The notes under the pieces are model-generated. The model ran no database searches, was not told the origin of the DNA, and saw only the letters and a program-made list of their open reading frames with translations. A stretch of 14,611 nt of DNA from JAOUJD01 sp964353935 (GTDB lineage: Bacteria; Pseudomonadota; Gammaproteobacteria; Burkholderiales; Burkholderiaceae_F), in assembly GCA_964353935.1 (NCBI GenBank), contig CAYGXL010000057.1, forward strand, positions 1 through 14,611, written 5' to 3'. Positions 1 to 7,421 of the stretch are shown here, in pieces (position 1 is the stretch's first letter; the number at the start of each line of letters is the position of its first letter). The position numbers were made by a program, and so were the translations under genes.

Positions 1-1
1 C

Positions 2-517
2 GGCGTCAACGACCAGGAAATCGTGCCGATGGCGCGCCACTTCAAGGGCAGCGGACACATCGTGCGTTTCATCGAGTTCATGGACGTGGGCTCGTCCAAC
101 GGATGGCGGATGGACGACGTCGTGCCCTCGGCGGAAGTCGTGCACCGCATCTCAGAAGAGATGCCCTTGCGCCCGATCGGCCCGAACTACCCCGGCGAGG
201 TCGCCGAGCGCTGGACCTACGAGGACGGCAGCGGGGAGATCGGCGTGATCTCGAGCGTCACGCAGGCCTTCTGCAGCGCCTGCACACGCGCCCGGCTGTC
301 GACCGAGGGCAGGCTGTACCTCTGCCTGTTCGCGCAGAATGGCCACGACCTGCGCGCGCCACTGCGCGGCGACGCGACTCATCCGGCGCTCGACGACGCC
401 GAACTGGAAACCGTGATCGGCGATATCTGGCGCGGTCGGGCCGATCGCTACTCCGAGATCCGCACGGAGGCGACGGCCCGCGCGCCGAAGATCGAGATGT
501 CGTACATCGGCGGCTGA
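2..517 (+). CDS. moaA: GTP 3',8-cyclase MoaA, C-terminal part (5' end outside window)
   Basis: This is the C-terminal ~171 residues of the radical-SAM enzyme that starts molybdopterin synthesis by converting GTP to 3',8-cyclo-7,8-dihydro-GTP. The N-terminal CxxxCxxC radical-SAM cluster lies outside the window; the reading frame is open to base 2, so the ATG at 23 is internal. The MoaA-specific second [4Fe-4S] site is visible: FCSAC at 271-285 followed by a third cysteine in LYLCLFA, giving C-x2-C-x13-C, which in the known enzyme binds the cluster that holds GTP. The protein ends in SYIGG, the Gly-Gly tail typical of MoaA, which is needed for activity in characterised members. It is the first visible gene of a moaA-mobA-moeA run, 15 bases before mobA. 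Identification is secure; only its upstream extent is unknown. Confidence 0.96.
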   Translation, partial: GVNDQEIVPMARHFKGSGHIVRFIEFMDVGSSNGWRMDDVVPSAEVVHRISEEMPLRPIGPNYPGEVAERWTYEDGSGEIGVISSVTQAFCSACTRARLSTEGRLYLCLFAQNGHDLRAPLRGDATHPALDDAELETVIGDIWRGRADRYSEIRTEATARAPKIEMSYIGG

Positions 518-532
518 CGCCGTCCCGGCTCC

Positions 533-1138
533 ATGGCTCCGCCCAGTCGCTCACAGATCACCGGGTTGGTGCTCGCCGGCGGGCGCGGCGCCCGCATGGG
601 TGGCGTCGACAAGGGCTGGGTCGCGAACGATGGTGAACCGCTCGTGGCGACGGTGCTGCGTCGGTTTGCCCCGCAGGTGGGCTCCGTCCTCATCTCCGCG
701 AACCGGAACGTCGACGCCTACCGAGCACTCGCCGAAGTCGTGACCGACGCGGACGCGGGGCTCGCGCTCGAGCCGTTCCCCGGGCCGCTGGCCGGCGTGC
801 TGGCGGGACTGCAGCGTGCCTCGAGCGACTGGGTCGCGCTCGCTCCGTGCGACGCGCCTGCCCTGCCTCTTGATCTCGTGGCGCGGCTCGCTGACGCCAT
901 CGGAGACGCCAGCGCCGCGTATCCGGTCGCCGCGGACCGGCGGCAGCCGGTGTTCGCGCTGGTGCGTCGCTCCACCGAACCGTCGCTGCGGGCCTTCCTG
1001 GGCTCCGGTGGACGTGCGATGCATCGGTGGTTCGAGACGCTGGGCGCGGTCGAGGTGCCGTTCGACGACGCGTCGGCTTTCCGTAACGTCAACGCGCCCG
1101 CCGACTCCGGCACCGCGGGCACGGAACGCTCCGCATGA
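533..1138 (+). CDS. mobA: Molybdenum cofactor guanylyltransferase MobA
   Basis: This 201-residue cytoplasmic nucleotidyltransferase attaches GMP to Mo-molybdopterin to give the MGD form of the cofactor used by DMSO-reductase-family enzymes. The N-terminal GTP loop is LAGGRGARMGGVDKG (residues 14-28). The GPLAGVLAGL segment (84-93) and PCDAP (105-109, with the expected Mg-binding Asp107) follow, and NVNAP near residues 185-189 matches the usual C-terminal NVNTP. Length fits E. coli MobA (194). The ATG at 533 has no good Shine-Dalgarno sequence but lies 15 bases after the moaA stop, so translation probably depends on coupling. Its TGA overlaps the moeA ATG (ATGA, 1135-1138). Its presence indicates that the organism makes MGD-dependent molybdoenzymes; none is in the window. 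Confidence 0.95.
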   Translation: MAPPSRSQITGLVLAGGRGARMGGVDKGWVANDGEPLVATVLRRFAPQVGSVLISANRNVDAYRALAEVVTDADAGLALEPFPGPLAGVLAGLQRASSDWVALAPCDAPALPLDLVARLADAIGDASAAYPVAADRRQPVFALVRRSTEPSLRAFLGSGGRAMHRWFETLGAVEVPFDDASAFRNVNAPADSGTAGTERSA

Positions 1139-2340
1139 ACGAACTCTCGGTTGCCCAGGTCCTCGCCACGCTGCGCGCGCGCCTCACGCCGCTCGTGGAG
1201 TCCGAGACTGTCGACCTCGCCGCCGGCATCAACCGCGTGCTCGCCGCCGATGTCGTGTCCAGCGTCGACCTTCCCGCGTTCGACAACGCCGCCATGGACG
1301 GTTATGCGATCCGCGCCGAGGACGCCGGCGCGCCCGTCACGCTGCAAGTCATCGGTCACGCGCTTGCCGGCCATGCCTACGCAGGACACGTGGAGCGCGG
1401 GCAGGCGGTGCGCACCATGACCGGAGCGGCGCTGCCCGCGGGTGCCGATGCGGTCGTGATGAGCGAAGACACGGAGGCGGCGGACGGCGACGTGCGCGTC
1501 CTGCGCGCGGTGCGCCCGGGGCAGAACGTGCGACGTCGCAGCGAGCACGTGCGCGCCGGCGAGGCCGTGCTGCTCGCCGGTCGCCGGCTCCGGACGCACG
1601 ACATCGGCCTGGCCGCCAGCGTCGGCGCCGACACCGTCTCGGTCTGGCGGCGACTCCGCGTGGCGATCCTGTCGACGGGCGACGAACTCGTCGACGCGCC
1701 GGCGCCGCTCGGCGGAAGCGCGGCCTACGACGGGAATCGCCCGCTGCTCGCGGCGCTCGTCACGCGCGCCGGGGCCGACCTGATCGACCTCGGCATCTCG
1801 ACCGACGACGATGCCGACTTCACCGCGCGCCTCGAGCAGGCCGCGCGAGCACAGGCGGACGTCCTGATCACCACGGGCGGCGCCGCGCAGGGCGATGCCG
1901 ACGTCGTGCGCAAGCACGGCGAGGCCGAGTTCCTGCCAGTGAACTTCCGGCCCGGCCGCGGCCTTCTCGTCGGCACGGTGGCGCGCTCCGGGCGCGCCAT
2001 GACGCTGCTGGGGCTGCCGGGCAACGCCGTCGCCGCCTACGTGATGTACCAGCTCGTCGCGCGTCCGCTGCTCGGATGGATGGCGGGCGCCGGCGAAGAG
2101 GTGCCCCTGACGGTGCAGTTGCCGATGGCGATCGATACGCGCGGCAAACCGGGGCGCGTCGAGTGGCGGCGCGCGCGCTTCGTGCAGCGCTACGGCGGGC
2201 TCGCGCTCGAGCCGCTGAAGGACCAGGGATCGGCGATGCTGAGAACCCTCAGCGAGGCCGACGCGCTGATCGCGGTCCCGCCGCCGGGCGTGCAGGCGGG
2301 CGAACCGATCGACGCGATGCCGCTGGCAGCGCTCGACTAG
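1135..2340 (+). CDS. moeA: Molybdopterin molybdenumtransferase MoeA
   Basis: This 401-residue enzyme inserts molybdate into adenylylated molybdopterin, the last step of Moco synthesis before nucleotide addition. Recognisable parts in order: N-terminal FDNAAMDGYA (49-58, with the conserved Asp), TGAALPAGADAVVM (96-109), the MoCF/MogA-like domain with LSTGDELV (179-186) and YDGNRPLLAALV (198-209), TTGG plus GDAD (246-256), and LGLPGNAVAA (292-301). A C-terminal beta-barrel (about 325-400) completes the family architecture at normal length. The loop after TTGG reads AAQGDAD where many MoeA proteins have VSVG-x-x-D; I think this is lineage variation, not a defect. Its start overlaps the mobA stop by ATGA. 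The stop shares CTAG (2337-2340) with the stop of the opposing aldehyde dehydrogenase. Confidence 0.96.
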   Translation: MNELSVAQVLATLRARLTPLVESETVDLAAGINRVLAADVVSSVDLPAFDNAAMDGYAIRAEDAGAPVTLQVIGHALAGHAYAGHVERGQAVRTMTGAALPAGADAVVMSEDTEAADGDVRVLRAVRPGQNVRRRSEHVRAGEAVLLAGRRLRTHDIGLAASVGADTVSVWRRLRVAILSTGDELVDAPAPLGGSAAYDGNRPLLAALVTRAGADLIDLGISTDDDADFTARLEQAARAQADVLITTGGAAQGDADVVRKHGEAEFLPVNFRPGRGLLVGTVARSGRAMTLLGLPGNAVAAYVMYQLVARPLLGWMAGAGEEVPLTVQLPMAIDTRGKPGRVEWRRARFVQRYGGLALEPLKDQGSAMLRTLSEADALIAVPPPGVQAGEPIDAMPLAALD

Positions 2341-3755
2341 AACCGCTTCATCAGCCGCAGGATCGTCTGCACGTACGGCTTGTACGGCGGCATGAACAGG
2401 TTCATGCCGTTGAAGCGCGACTGCTTGAACACCGGCGTCAGCTTGCTGAAGGTCTCGAAGCCCCACTCGCCGTGGTAGTGGCCCATGCCCGAGGGCCCGA
2501 CCCCGCCGAACGGCAGCTCCTCCTGCGCGATGTGCATCAGCGTCTCGTTCACGCACATGCCGCCGGCGTGCGACTCCTTGAGCGCCCACTCGGTCCGCTG
2601 CCGGTTCTCGTCGAACCAGTACATGGCGAGCGGACTGGGCTGCGCATTCACGAAGTCGATCGCGTCCTTCACGTCGTCGTACGGCAGCAGCGGCAGCAGC
2701 GGCCCGAAGATCTCCTCGCGCATCATGGCGAGGCCCCGGCCGGGGTCGACGACGACCGCCGGCCCGAGGCGGTGCCGCTCGTCGTCCTGCATGCGGCCTT
2801 CGAACAGCGCAACGACCTCGGCGCCACGGCTGCGCGCCTCCTCGACATAGCCGACGAGGCGACCGTACTGGCGTTGGTTGATGATGCTGCAGTAGTCGGG
2901 ATCGTCGAGGCCCGCCGGATACATGCGCTTCGCCTGGTGCTTCGCCGCCTCGACGAAACCGGCCAGCGCGTCGCGGTGGACGAAGACGTAGTCGGGCGCG
3001 ATGCAGGTCTGTCCTGCGTTCAGCAGCTTGCCCGCAAGGACGCGCTGCGCGGCCCTCTCGAGCGGGTAGCCCGGCGCGATGACCGCCGGCGACTTGCCGC
3101 CGAGCTCGAGCGTCACCGGCGTCAGGTTTTCCGCGGCAGCGCCCATGACCTTGCGGCCGATCAGCGTGGAGCCGGTGAAGAACAGGTGATTGAACGGCAA
3201 TCGCGTGAACTGGGCCGCGACGTCGGGGCCGCCGTTGACCACGGCGACTTCCTCCGGCGCGAAGGTCTTCGCGACCAGCTGCTCGAACAGCGCGGAGAAC
3301 GCCGGAGTGAACTCCGACATCTTCACCAGCGCGCGGTTGCCGGCAACGAGCGCCGCGACCAGCGGTCCGATGGCCATGAACAGCGGATAGTTCCATGGGA
3401 CCACGATCCCGACGACGCCCAGGGGCCGCGGCTGGATGTGCGCGCGCGCCGGGAGGAACCAGATCGAAACGCCCGCGTTGCGGGGCTGCATCCACGTGCG
3501 ACCCTTCCGTAGCGCCGCCTTGATCTCGGCCAGGCTCGGGTACACCTCCGCAATCTGCGTCTCGGTGCGTGGCCGGCCGCCGAAGTCGGCGTGGATCGCA
3601 TCCTCGATCGCGCCTTCGTTGTCCTCGACGAGGCGGCGAAGCCGCGCCAGGCGATCGCGCCGCACGTCCCAGTCCGGAAATGGCGCGGCATCGAACGAGG
3701 TGCGCTGGACCTCGAACGCGTGGAAAAGATCGGTGGGGACGTCGGCAGCGTTCAT
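2337..3755 (-). CDS. NAD(P)-dependent aldehyde dehydrogenase, coniferyl-aldehyde-dehydrogenase-like
   Basis: This 472-residue ALDH-superfamily enzyme oxidises an aldehyde to the acid with NAD(P). Catalytic Glu217 (in LELGGKSP) and nucleophile Cys251 (in NAGQTCIAPD) are 34 residues apart, as in the family. The nucleotide-binding PWNYP (120-124) and FFTGS (192-196) motifs are present. The N-terminal FGGRPRTETQIAEVYP segment and short length are those of class-3-like ALDHs, and the whole resembles bacterial coniferyl aldehyde dehydrogenases (CalB). The true substrate cannot be told from sequence; a long-chain or aromatic aldehyde is possible. The start is supported by GGAG five bases before the ATG. 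It is divergent from the nucleoside transporter, and its 3' end collides with moeA with no terminator between. No lignin or ferulate genes lie nearby. Confidence 0.9.
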   Translation of the reverse strand: MNAADVPTDLFHAFEVQRTSFDAAPFPDWDVRRDRLARLRRLVEDNEGAIEDAIHADFGGRPRTETQIAEVYPSLAEIKAALRKGRTWMQPRNAGVSIWFLPARAHIQPRPLGVVGIVVPWNYPLFMAIGPLVAALVAGNRALVKMSEFTPAFSALFEQLVAKTFAPEEVAVVNGGPDVAAQFTRLPFNHLFFTGSTLIGRKVMGAAAENLTPVTLELGGKSPAVIAPGYPLERAAQRVLAGKLLNAGQTCIAPDYVFVHRDALAGFVEAAKHQAKRMYPAGLDDPDYCSIINQRQYGRLVGYVEEARSRGAEVVALFEGRMQDDERHRLGPAVVVDPGRGLAMMREEIFGPLLPLLPYDDVKDAIDFVNAQPSPLAMYWFDENRQRTEWALKESHAGGMCVNETLMHIAQEELPFGGVGPSGMGHYHGEWGFETFSKLTPVFKQSRFNGMNLFMPPYKPYVQTILRLMKRF

Positions 3756-3811
3756 CGTTGCTCCGGGCTGACGCTCATCACGAGCATGGCCCCAAGCTTA
3801 CTGTCGGCCGA

Positions 3812-3827
3812 TGGAGCCTGTGCTCCA
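3812..3827. promoter_or_regulatory. Inverted repeat, possible operator between divergent genes
   Basis: TGGAGC-CTGT-GCTCCA is a perfect 6-bp-arm dyad lying in the 112-bp gap between the aldehyde dehydrogenase start (3755, minus strand) and the transporter start (3868, plus strand). Its position fits a shared operator. The regulator is unknown and I cannot assign promoter elements confidently around it. Confidence 0.35.
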
Positions 3828-3867
3828 ATTGCGGCGGACCGTGAGGCAAAGGGCGGATACCGGAGTC

Positions 3868-5112
3868 ATGTACGCACTGCAGAGCCTGTTCGGCGGGTTC
3901 GTCCTGCTGGCGTTGTGCTGGGCGCTGTCCGAGGATCGCCGGCGCATTCCATGGCGGATGGTCGCCAGCGGGATCGCGCTCGCCGTCCTGCTTGCCCTGG
4001 CGCTGCTGAAGCTCCCGCCCCTGGCCGCCGCGCTCGCGAGCCTGAACGGCGTGATGACGGCCCTGGAGAACGCCCTCGCAGCCGGCACCGGCTTCGTCTT
4101 CGGCCACCTCGGCGGCGGACCCGCTCCATATGAAGTCACGAACCCGGCGGCCAGCTTCGTGCTCGCGTTCCGCGCGCTGCCGCTGGTGCTGCTCATCGCC
4201 GCGCTGTCGGCCGTGCTGTTCCACTGGGGCGTGATGCCGCTGATCGTGCGCGCGTTCGCGTGGGCACTGCAGCGGACGATGGGCCTCGGGGGGGCGGTCG
4301 GCGTCTCGGCCGCCGCCAACGTGTTCGTCGGCATGGTCGAGGCGCCGCTCGTCATTGCGCCCTACCTCGCGCGCCTGTCCCGCGGCGAACTGTTCATCGT
4401 GATGAACTGCGGCATGGCGACGATCGCGGGCACGGTGCTCGTGCTCTATGCCAGCTTCCTCGGCCCGGTCGTGCCGAACGCGCTCGGCCACCTCCTCGTC
4501 GCCTCGATCGTCGCAACCCCGGTGGCCATCGTGGTCGCCGCCCTGCTGGTGCCTCCGCACTTGACCGACGCCTCGGCGGTCGCGTTCGAGCGCCAGGACG
4601 CCAACACCATGGCGGCGATCACGCGCGGCACGCTCGAGGGGCTGCAGCTGCTGCTGAACATCGTCGCGATGCTGGTCGTGTTCATGGCGCTCGTCGCCCT
4701 CGTGAACGGCGTCCTCGGCGCGCTCCCCGCGTTGAACGGAGCGCCGCTGACGCTCGAGCGTCTGTTCGGGTGGCTCTTCGCGCCGCTCGCATGGCTCATC
4801 GGCGTTCCGGCAAGCGAGGCCCTGACCGCGGGCAAGCTGCTCGGCCAGAAGACGGTGCTCAATGAATTCATCGCCTACATCGCCATGGCGAAGATGGGAC
4901 CGGAGCAGTTGTCGCCGCGCACGGCGCTGCTGATGACCTACGCGCTCGCCGGCTTCGCCAACTTCGGCAGCCTCGGAATCATGCTCGGCGGCCTCGACGC
5001 CCTGCTGCCGAAGGAGCGGCGCGCGGAACTCGCGGCGCTCGGCCTGAAATCCATCTTCGCCGGGCTGCTGTCGACGTGCATCACCGCAGCCCTGATCGGC
5101 GTGCTCGCCTGA
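3868..5112 (+). CDS. NupC-type concentrative nucleoside transporter (CNT family)
   Basis: This inner-membrane, probably cation-coupled nucleoside importer has 414 residues from the ATG at 3868. That start gives a MYALQSLFGGF helix followed by SEDRRRI, like the usual NupC N-terminus; the upstream ATG at 3811 would add 19 polar residues and is unlikely. Several hydrophobic helices follow, with re-entrant segments around residues 152-170 and 333-375. The ribose-site residues known from the Vibrio cholerae CNT structure are kept: Glu333 in LNEF, and Asn365 and Ser368 in FANFGS. The nucleobase loop is altered: the family GQTEAPL reads GMVEAPL (Met156, Val157, Glu158), so the two polar base contacts are hydrophobic. 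It is therefore a family member whose substrate may not be an ordinary nucleoside. It stands alone, divergent from the aldehyde dehydrogenase. Confidence 0.9.
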   Translation: MYALQSLFGGFVLLALCWALSEDRRRIPWRMVASGIALAVLLALALLKLPPLAAALASLNGVMTALENALAAGTGFVFGHLGGGPAPYEVTNPAASFVLAFRALPLVLLIAALSAVLFHWGVMPLIVRAFAWALQRTMGLGGAVGVSAAANVFVGMVEAPLVIAPYLARLSRGELFIVMNCGMATIAGTVLVLYASFLGPVVPNALGHLLVASIVATPVAIVVAALLVPPHLTDASAVAFERQDANTMAAITRGTLEGLQLLLNIVAMLVVFMALVALVNGVLGALPALNGAPLTLERLFGWLFAPLAWLIGVPASEALTAGKLLGQKTVLNEFIAYIAMAKMGPEQLSPRTALLMTYALAGFANFGSLGIMLGGLDALLPKERRAELAALGLKSIFAGLLSTCITAALIGVLA

Positions 5113-5120
5113 CGCTCGCC

Positions 5121-5168
5121 GTGCCGCCGGGACTGCGGGTGCCCGTCGGCAGCCCGCTGCGGCGGCAC
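5121..5168. terminator. Weak inverted repeat between convergent genes, possible terminator
   Basis: GTGCCGCCG (5121-5129) and CGGCGGCAC (5160-5168) are perfect 9-bp complements, starting 8 bases after the transporter stop and ending 13 bases before the stop of the opposing small gene. The 30-base loop is long and there is no T-run on either strand, so a terminator role is only a guess from position. Confidence 0.25.
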
Positions 5169-5181
5169 GTGCTCTGCCGGC

Positions 5182-5343
5182 TCAGCCGCCCTTCCCAGGA
5201 CGCTTGGCGCCGCCCGCTCCTGCCTTGGATTTCGGCGCCGGTGCGTCCTTCACGTGGTCACCGATCACGCTCTTCAGCGGGCACACGGTGAACGCCGGAC
5301 ACTTCTTGCAGCTTGCCACGATGGCGATCGGACATAGGGTCAT
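5182..5343 (-). CDS. Small four-cysteine protein (53 aa), function unknown
   Basis: This short gene encodes 53 residues. The N-terminal half carries four cysteines as C4-x7-C12-x2-C15-x5-C21, with the core CKKCPAFTVCPLK. The C-terminal half is rich in Lys, Pro, Gly and Ala and looks disordered and basic. There is no signal peptide or membrane segment. A strong Shine-Dalgarno (AGGAGG on the minus strand, 5349-5354) lies five bases before the ATG, which with the closely spaced cysteines makes a real gene likely. The cysteine pattern suggests a small zinc or iron-sulfur site, but no known fold is recognised. It is convergent with the nucleoside transporter and divergent from the next small gene. 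Confidence 0.7.
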   Translation of the reverse strand: MTLCPIAIVASCKKCPAFTVCPLKSVIGDHVKDAPAPKSKAGAGGAKRPGKGG

Positions 5344-5474
5344 GCGTGCCTCCTGGAAAGCGGATGAGGATACGCTGGAACCACCGGAGGCGAACCCGAC
5401 CCCGTGACACCGGAAATCCTTTGATCGAAGCCGGAGTGAAGGGCGTACCCTGCGGCATCAACCAAGGAAGCGGC

Positions 5475-5717
5475 ATGAGTGCACTGATCGTCGACAAGGG
5501 CTGGCTGAGTGGAACCTCGGGCTCGTTCATACAACTGAATTCGATCACCGGGCTGCGCGTCGCGCCGTCGGGATCCGCGAGCGCCGGGTTCGACGTCGAC
5601 GCGCTGGTGCAGGGAAACTGGGTAACAGTCGCCAATTTCCCCGACGAGAAGACGGCGACAGAGCGCGCTTCGGCCGTCCTCAGGGAGTTGAAGAACCTGT
5701 TCAGGTACGGCAGCTAG
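5475..5717 (+). CDS. Hypothetical protein (80 aa), function unknown
   Basis: This 80-residue soluble protein begins MSALIVDKGWLSG at an ATG preceded by AAGGA six bases upstream (5464-5468); the longer open frame upstream has no support as a start. The middle (QLNSITGLRVAPSG, then GFDVDALVQGNWVTVANF) looks like alternating beta-strands, and the end (EKTATERASAVLRELKNLF) like one amphipathic helix. No cysteines, signal peptide or membrane segment are visible. The layout resembles small beta-sandwich-plus-helix proteins, but I do not recognise a family and give no function. It is monocistronic: divergent from the cysteine-rich gene and followed at once by a strong hairpin. Confidence 0.7.
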   Translation: MSALIVDKGWLSGTSGSFIQLNSITGLRVAPSGSASAGFDVDALVQGNWVTVANFPDEKTATERASAVLRELKNLFRYGS

Positions 5718-5736
5718 GGCACTGTGTCGCCCAGAT

Positions 5737-5764
5737 GAAAGCCGCGGCGGTTGCCGCGGCTTTC
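5737..5764. terminator. Intrinsic terminator, probably bidirectional
   Basis: A perfect 12-bp stem (GAAAGCCGCGGC at 5737-5748, GCCGCGGCTTTC at 5753-5764) with a GGTT loop lies 19 bases after the stop of the 80-residue protein. The AAA/TTT ends of the stem provide short U-runs in both directions, so it may also serve the convergent malate synthase, whose stop is at 5818. Confidence 0.75.
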
Positions 5765-5817
5765 TCGTGCCGTGGAAGGCGCCTCGCGCACCGGCCGCCC
5801 GGAACCGAGAAGTCGCC

Positions 5818-7401
5818 TTACGCGATCTCCTCGTACAGGGGCAGCGTCAGGAACTCGGCGAACGCCTCCTGGGTGCTCATCTTCTCGAAGATCTGCGCGG
5901 CGCGGTCGTAGGTCGGCGAGTCCGGCCCCACGTCGGCCTTCACCTTCGCCAGTTCCTCCCGGATCAGCGCGCGCACCAGGTCGGCGGTGACCTTGCGGCC
6001 ATCGTCGAGCACGCCCTTCGGCGAACGGATCCACTGCCACACCTGCGAGCGGCTGATCTCGGCCGTGGCCGCATCCTCCATCAGGTTGTGGATCGGCACG
6101 CAGCCGTTGCCCGCCAGCCAGGACCCGAGGTAGTGGATGCCGACGTTGACGTTCATCCGCAGGCCGGCTTCGGTGATCGGCGTCTCGGGCTGGAACTTCA
6201 GCAGGTCAGCGCCGCTGACGTTGACGTCGTCGCGCTGCTTGTCGATCTGGTTGCGGCGCTCGCCGAGCACCTTGACGAACTCCTCCATTGCGATTGGCAC
6301 CAGGCCCGGGTGCGCGACCCAGCCGCCGTCGTAGCCGTCGGTGGCATCGCGCGCCTTGTCGGAACGCACGCCGCCGAGCGCCTGCTCGTTCTTGACCGGA
6401 TCGTTCTTGATCGGGATGAGTGCGCTCATGCCCCCGATCGCCGGCGCGTTGCGCTTGTGGCAGGTCTTCAGCAGCAGAAGCGCATACGCGCGCATGAAGG
6501 GCGCCGTCATCGTGACCTTCGCGCGATCGGCAAGGCAGAAGTTCCTGTCGACCTTGAACTTCTTGATGCACGAGAAGATGTAGTCCCAGCGGCCGGCGTT
6601 CAGCCCGGCGGAGTGCTCGCGCAACTCGTACAGGATCTCGTCCATCTCGAACGCGGCGAGGATGGTCTCGATCAGCACGGTGGCCTTGACCGAGCCCTGC
6701 GGGATGCCGAGTTCCTTCTGCGTCATCACGAAGACGTCGTTCCAGAGGCGCGCCTCGAGGTGCGACTCCATCTTCGGCAGGTAGAAGTACGGGCCGCTGC
6801 CGCGCGCGATCAGTTCCTTCGCGTTGTGGAACATGTAGAGCGCGAAGTCGAAGATGCCGCCGGAGACGCGCTTGCCGTCGACCAGCACGTGCTTCTCGTC
6901 GAGGTGCCAGCCGCGCGGACGCACGACCAGTGTGGCGACCTTGTCGTTCAGCCGGTAAGTCTTGCCGCCCTGCTCCAGCACGATCGTGCGGCGGATCGCG
7001 TCGATCAGGTTGACCTGGCCGGTGACCTGGTTGTCCCAGTTCGGCGCGTTGCTGTCCTCGAAGTCCGTCATGTACGCGTCGGCCCCGGAGTTCAGCGCAT
7101 TGATGATCATCTTGCGCTCCACCGGCCCGGTGATCTCGACGCGACGGCACTGCAGGTCGGCCGGGATCGGCGCGATCGCCCAGTTGCCATCACGGACGGT
7201 CTTCGTCTGCGGCAGGAAGTCCGGGCGTTCGCCGGCATCGAGCCGCTTCGTCCGCTCGACCCGCGCGGCCAGCAGTTCCTGGCGGCGCGCCTCGAACGCG
7301 CGGTGGAGCCTGGCGACCAGGCCCAGCGCATCCGCCGTCAGGATGCGTTCGTACTCGGGCTTCATCGGCGCCGTGATCCGGACGCCTTGCGGAAGGTTCA
7401 T
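5818..7401 (-). CDS. aceB: Malate synthase A
   Basis: This 527-residue cytoplasmic enzyme of the glyoxylate shunt condenses acetyl-CoA and glyoxylate to malate. The substrate loop RPRGWHL is at 161-167, a likely Mg-binding Glu245 sits in LIETILAAFEMDEIL, and the malate-synthase signature EHSAGLNAGRWDYIF is complete at 262-276. The expected catalytic-base Asp443 is in MEDAATAEISRSQVWQW. Length matches isoform A (about 530). The chosen ATG at 7401 has GGAG eight bases upstream. An in-frame ATG at 7425 overlaps the stop of the dehalogenase gene (ATGA) and would add eight residues; either way the two genes are tightly linked and probably cotranscribed. Isocitrate lyase is about 4 kb away on the same strand, in a separate unit. 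Confidence 0.97.
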   Translation of the reverse strand: MNLPQGVRITAPMKPEYERILTADALGLVARLHRAFEARRQELLAARVERTKRLDAGERPDFLPQTKTVRDGNWAIAPIPADLQCRRVEITGPVERKMIINALNSGADAYMTDFEDSNAPNWDNQVTGQVNLIDAIRRTIVLEQGGKTYRLNDKVATLVVRPRGWHLDEKHVLVDGKRVSGGIFDFALYMFHNAKELIARGSGPYFYLPKMESHLEARLWNDVFVMTQKELGIPQGSVKATVLIETILAAFEMDEILYELREHSAGLNAGRWDYIFSCIKKFKVDRNFCLADRAKVTMTAPFMRAYALLLLKTCHKRNAPAIGGMSALIPIKNDPVKNEQALGGVRSDKARDATDGYDGGWVAHPGLVPIAMEEFVKVLGERRNQIDKQRDDVNVSGADLLKFQPETPITEAGLRMNVNVGIHYLGSWLAGNGCVPIHNLMEDAATAEISRSQVWQWIRSPKGVLDDGRKVTADLVRALIREELAKVKADVGPDSPTYDRAAQIFEKMSTQEAFAEFLTLPLYEEIA

Positions 7402-7421
7402 GTTCACTGCTCCGTGGTGTG

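Noticed and set aside
718..3512. Two very long open frames (about 900 codons), one on each strand, across mobA, moeA and the aldehyde dehydrogenase
   Set aside because: They are Arg/Ala/Gly-rich shadows of the real genes in high-GC DNA, with no recognisable domains, and all three real genes explain the sequence fully.
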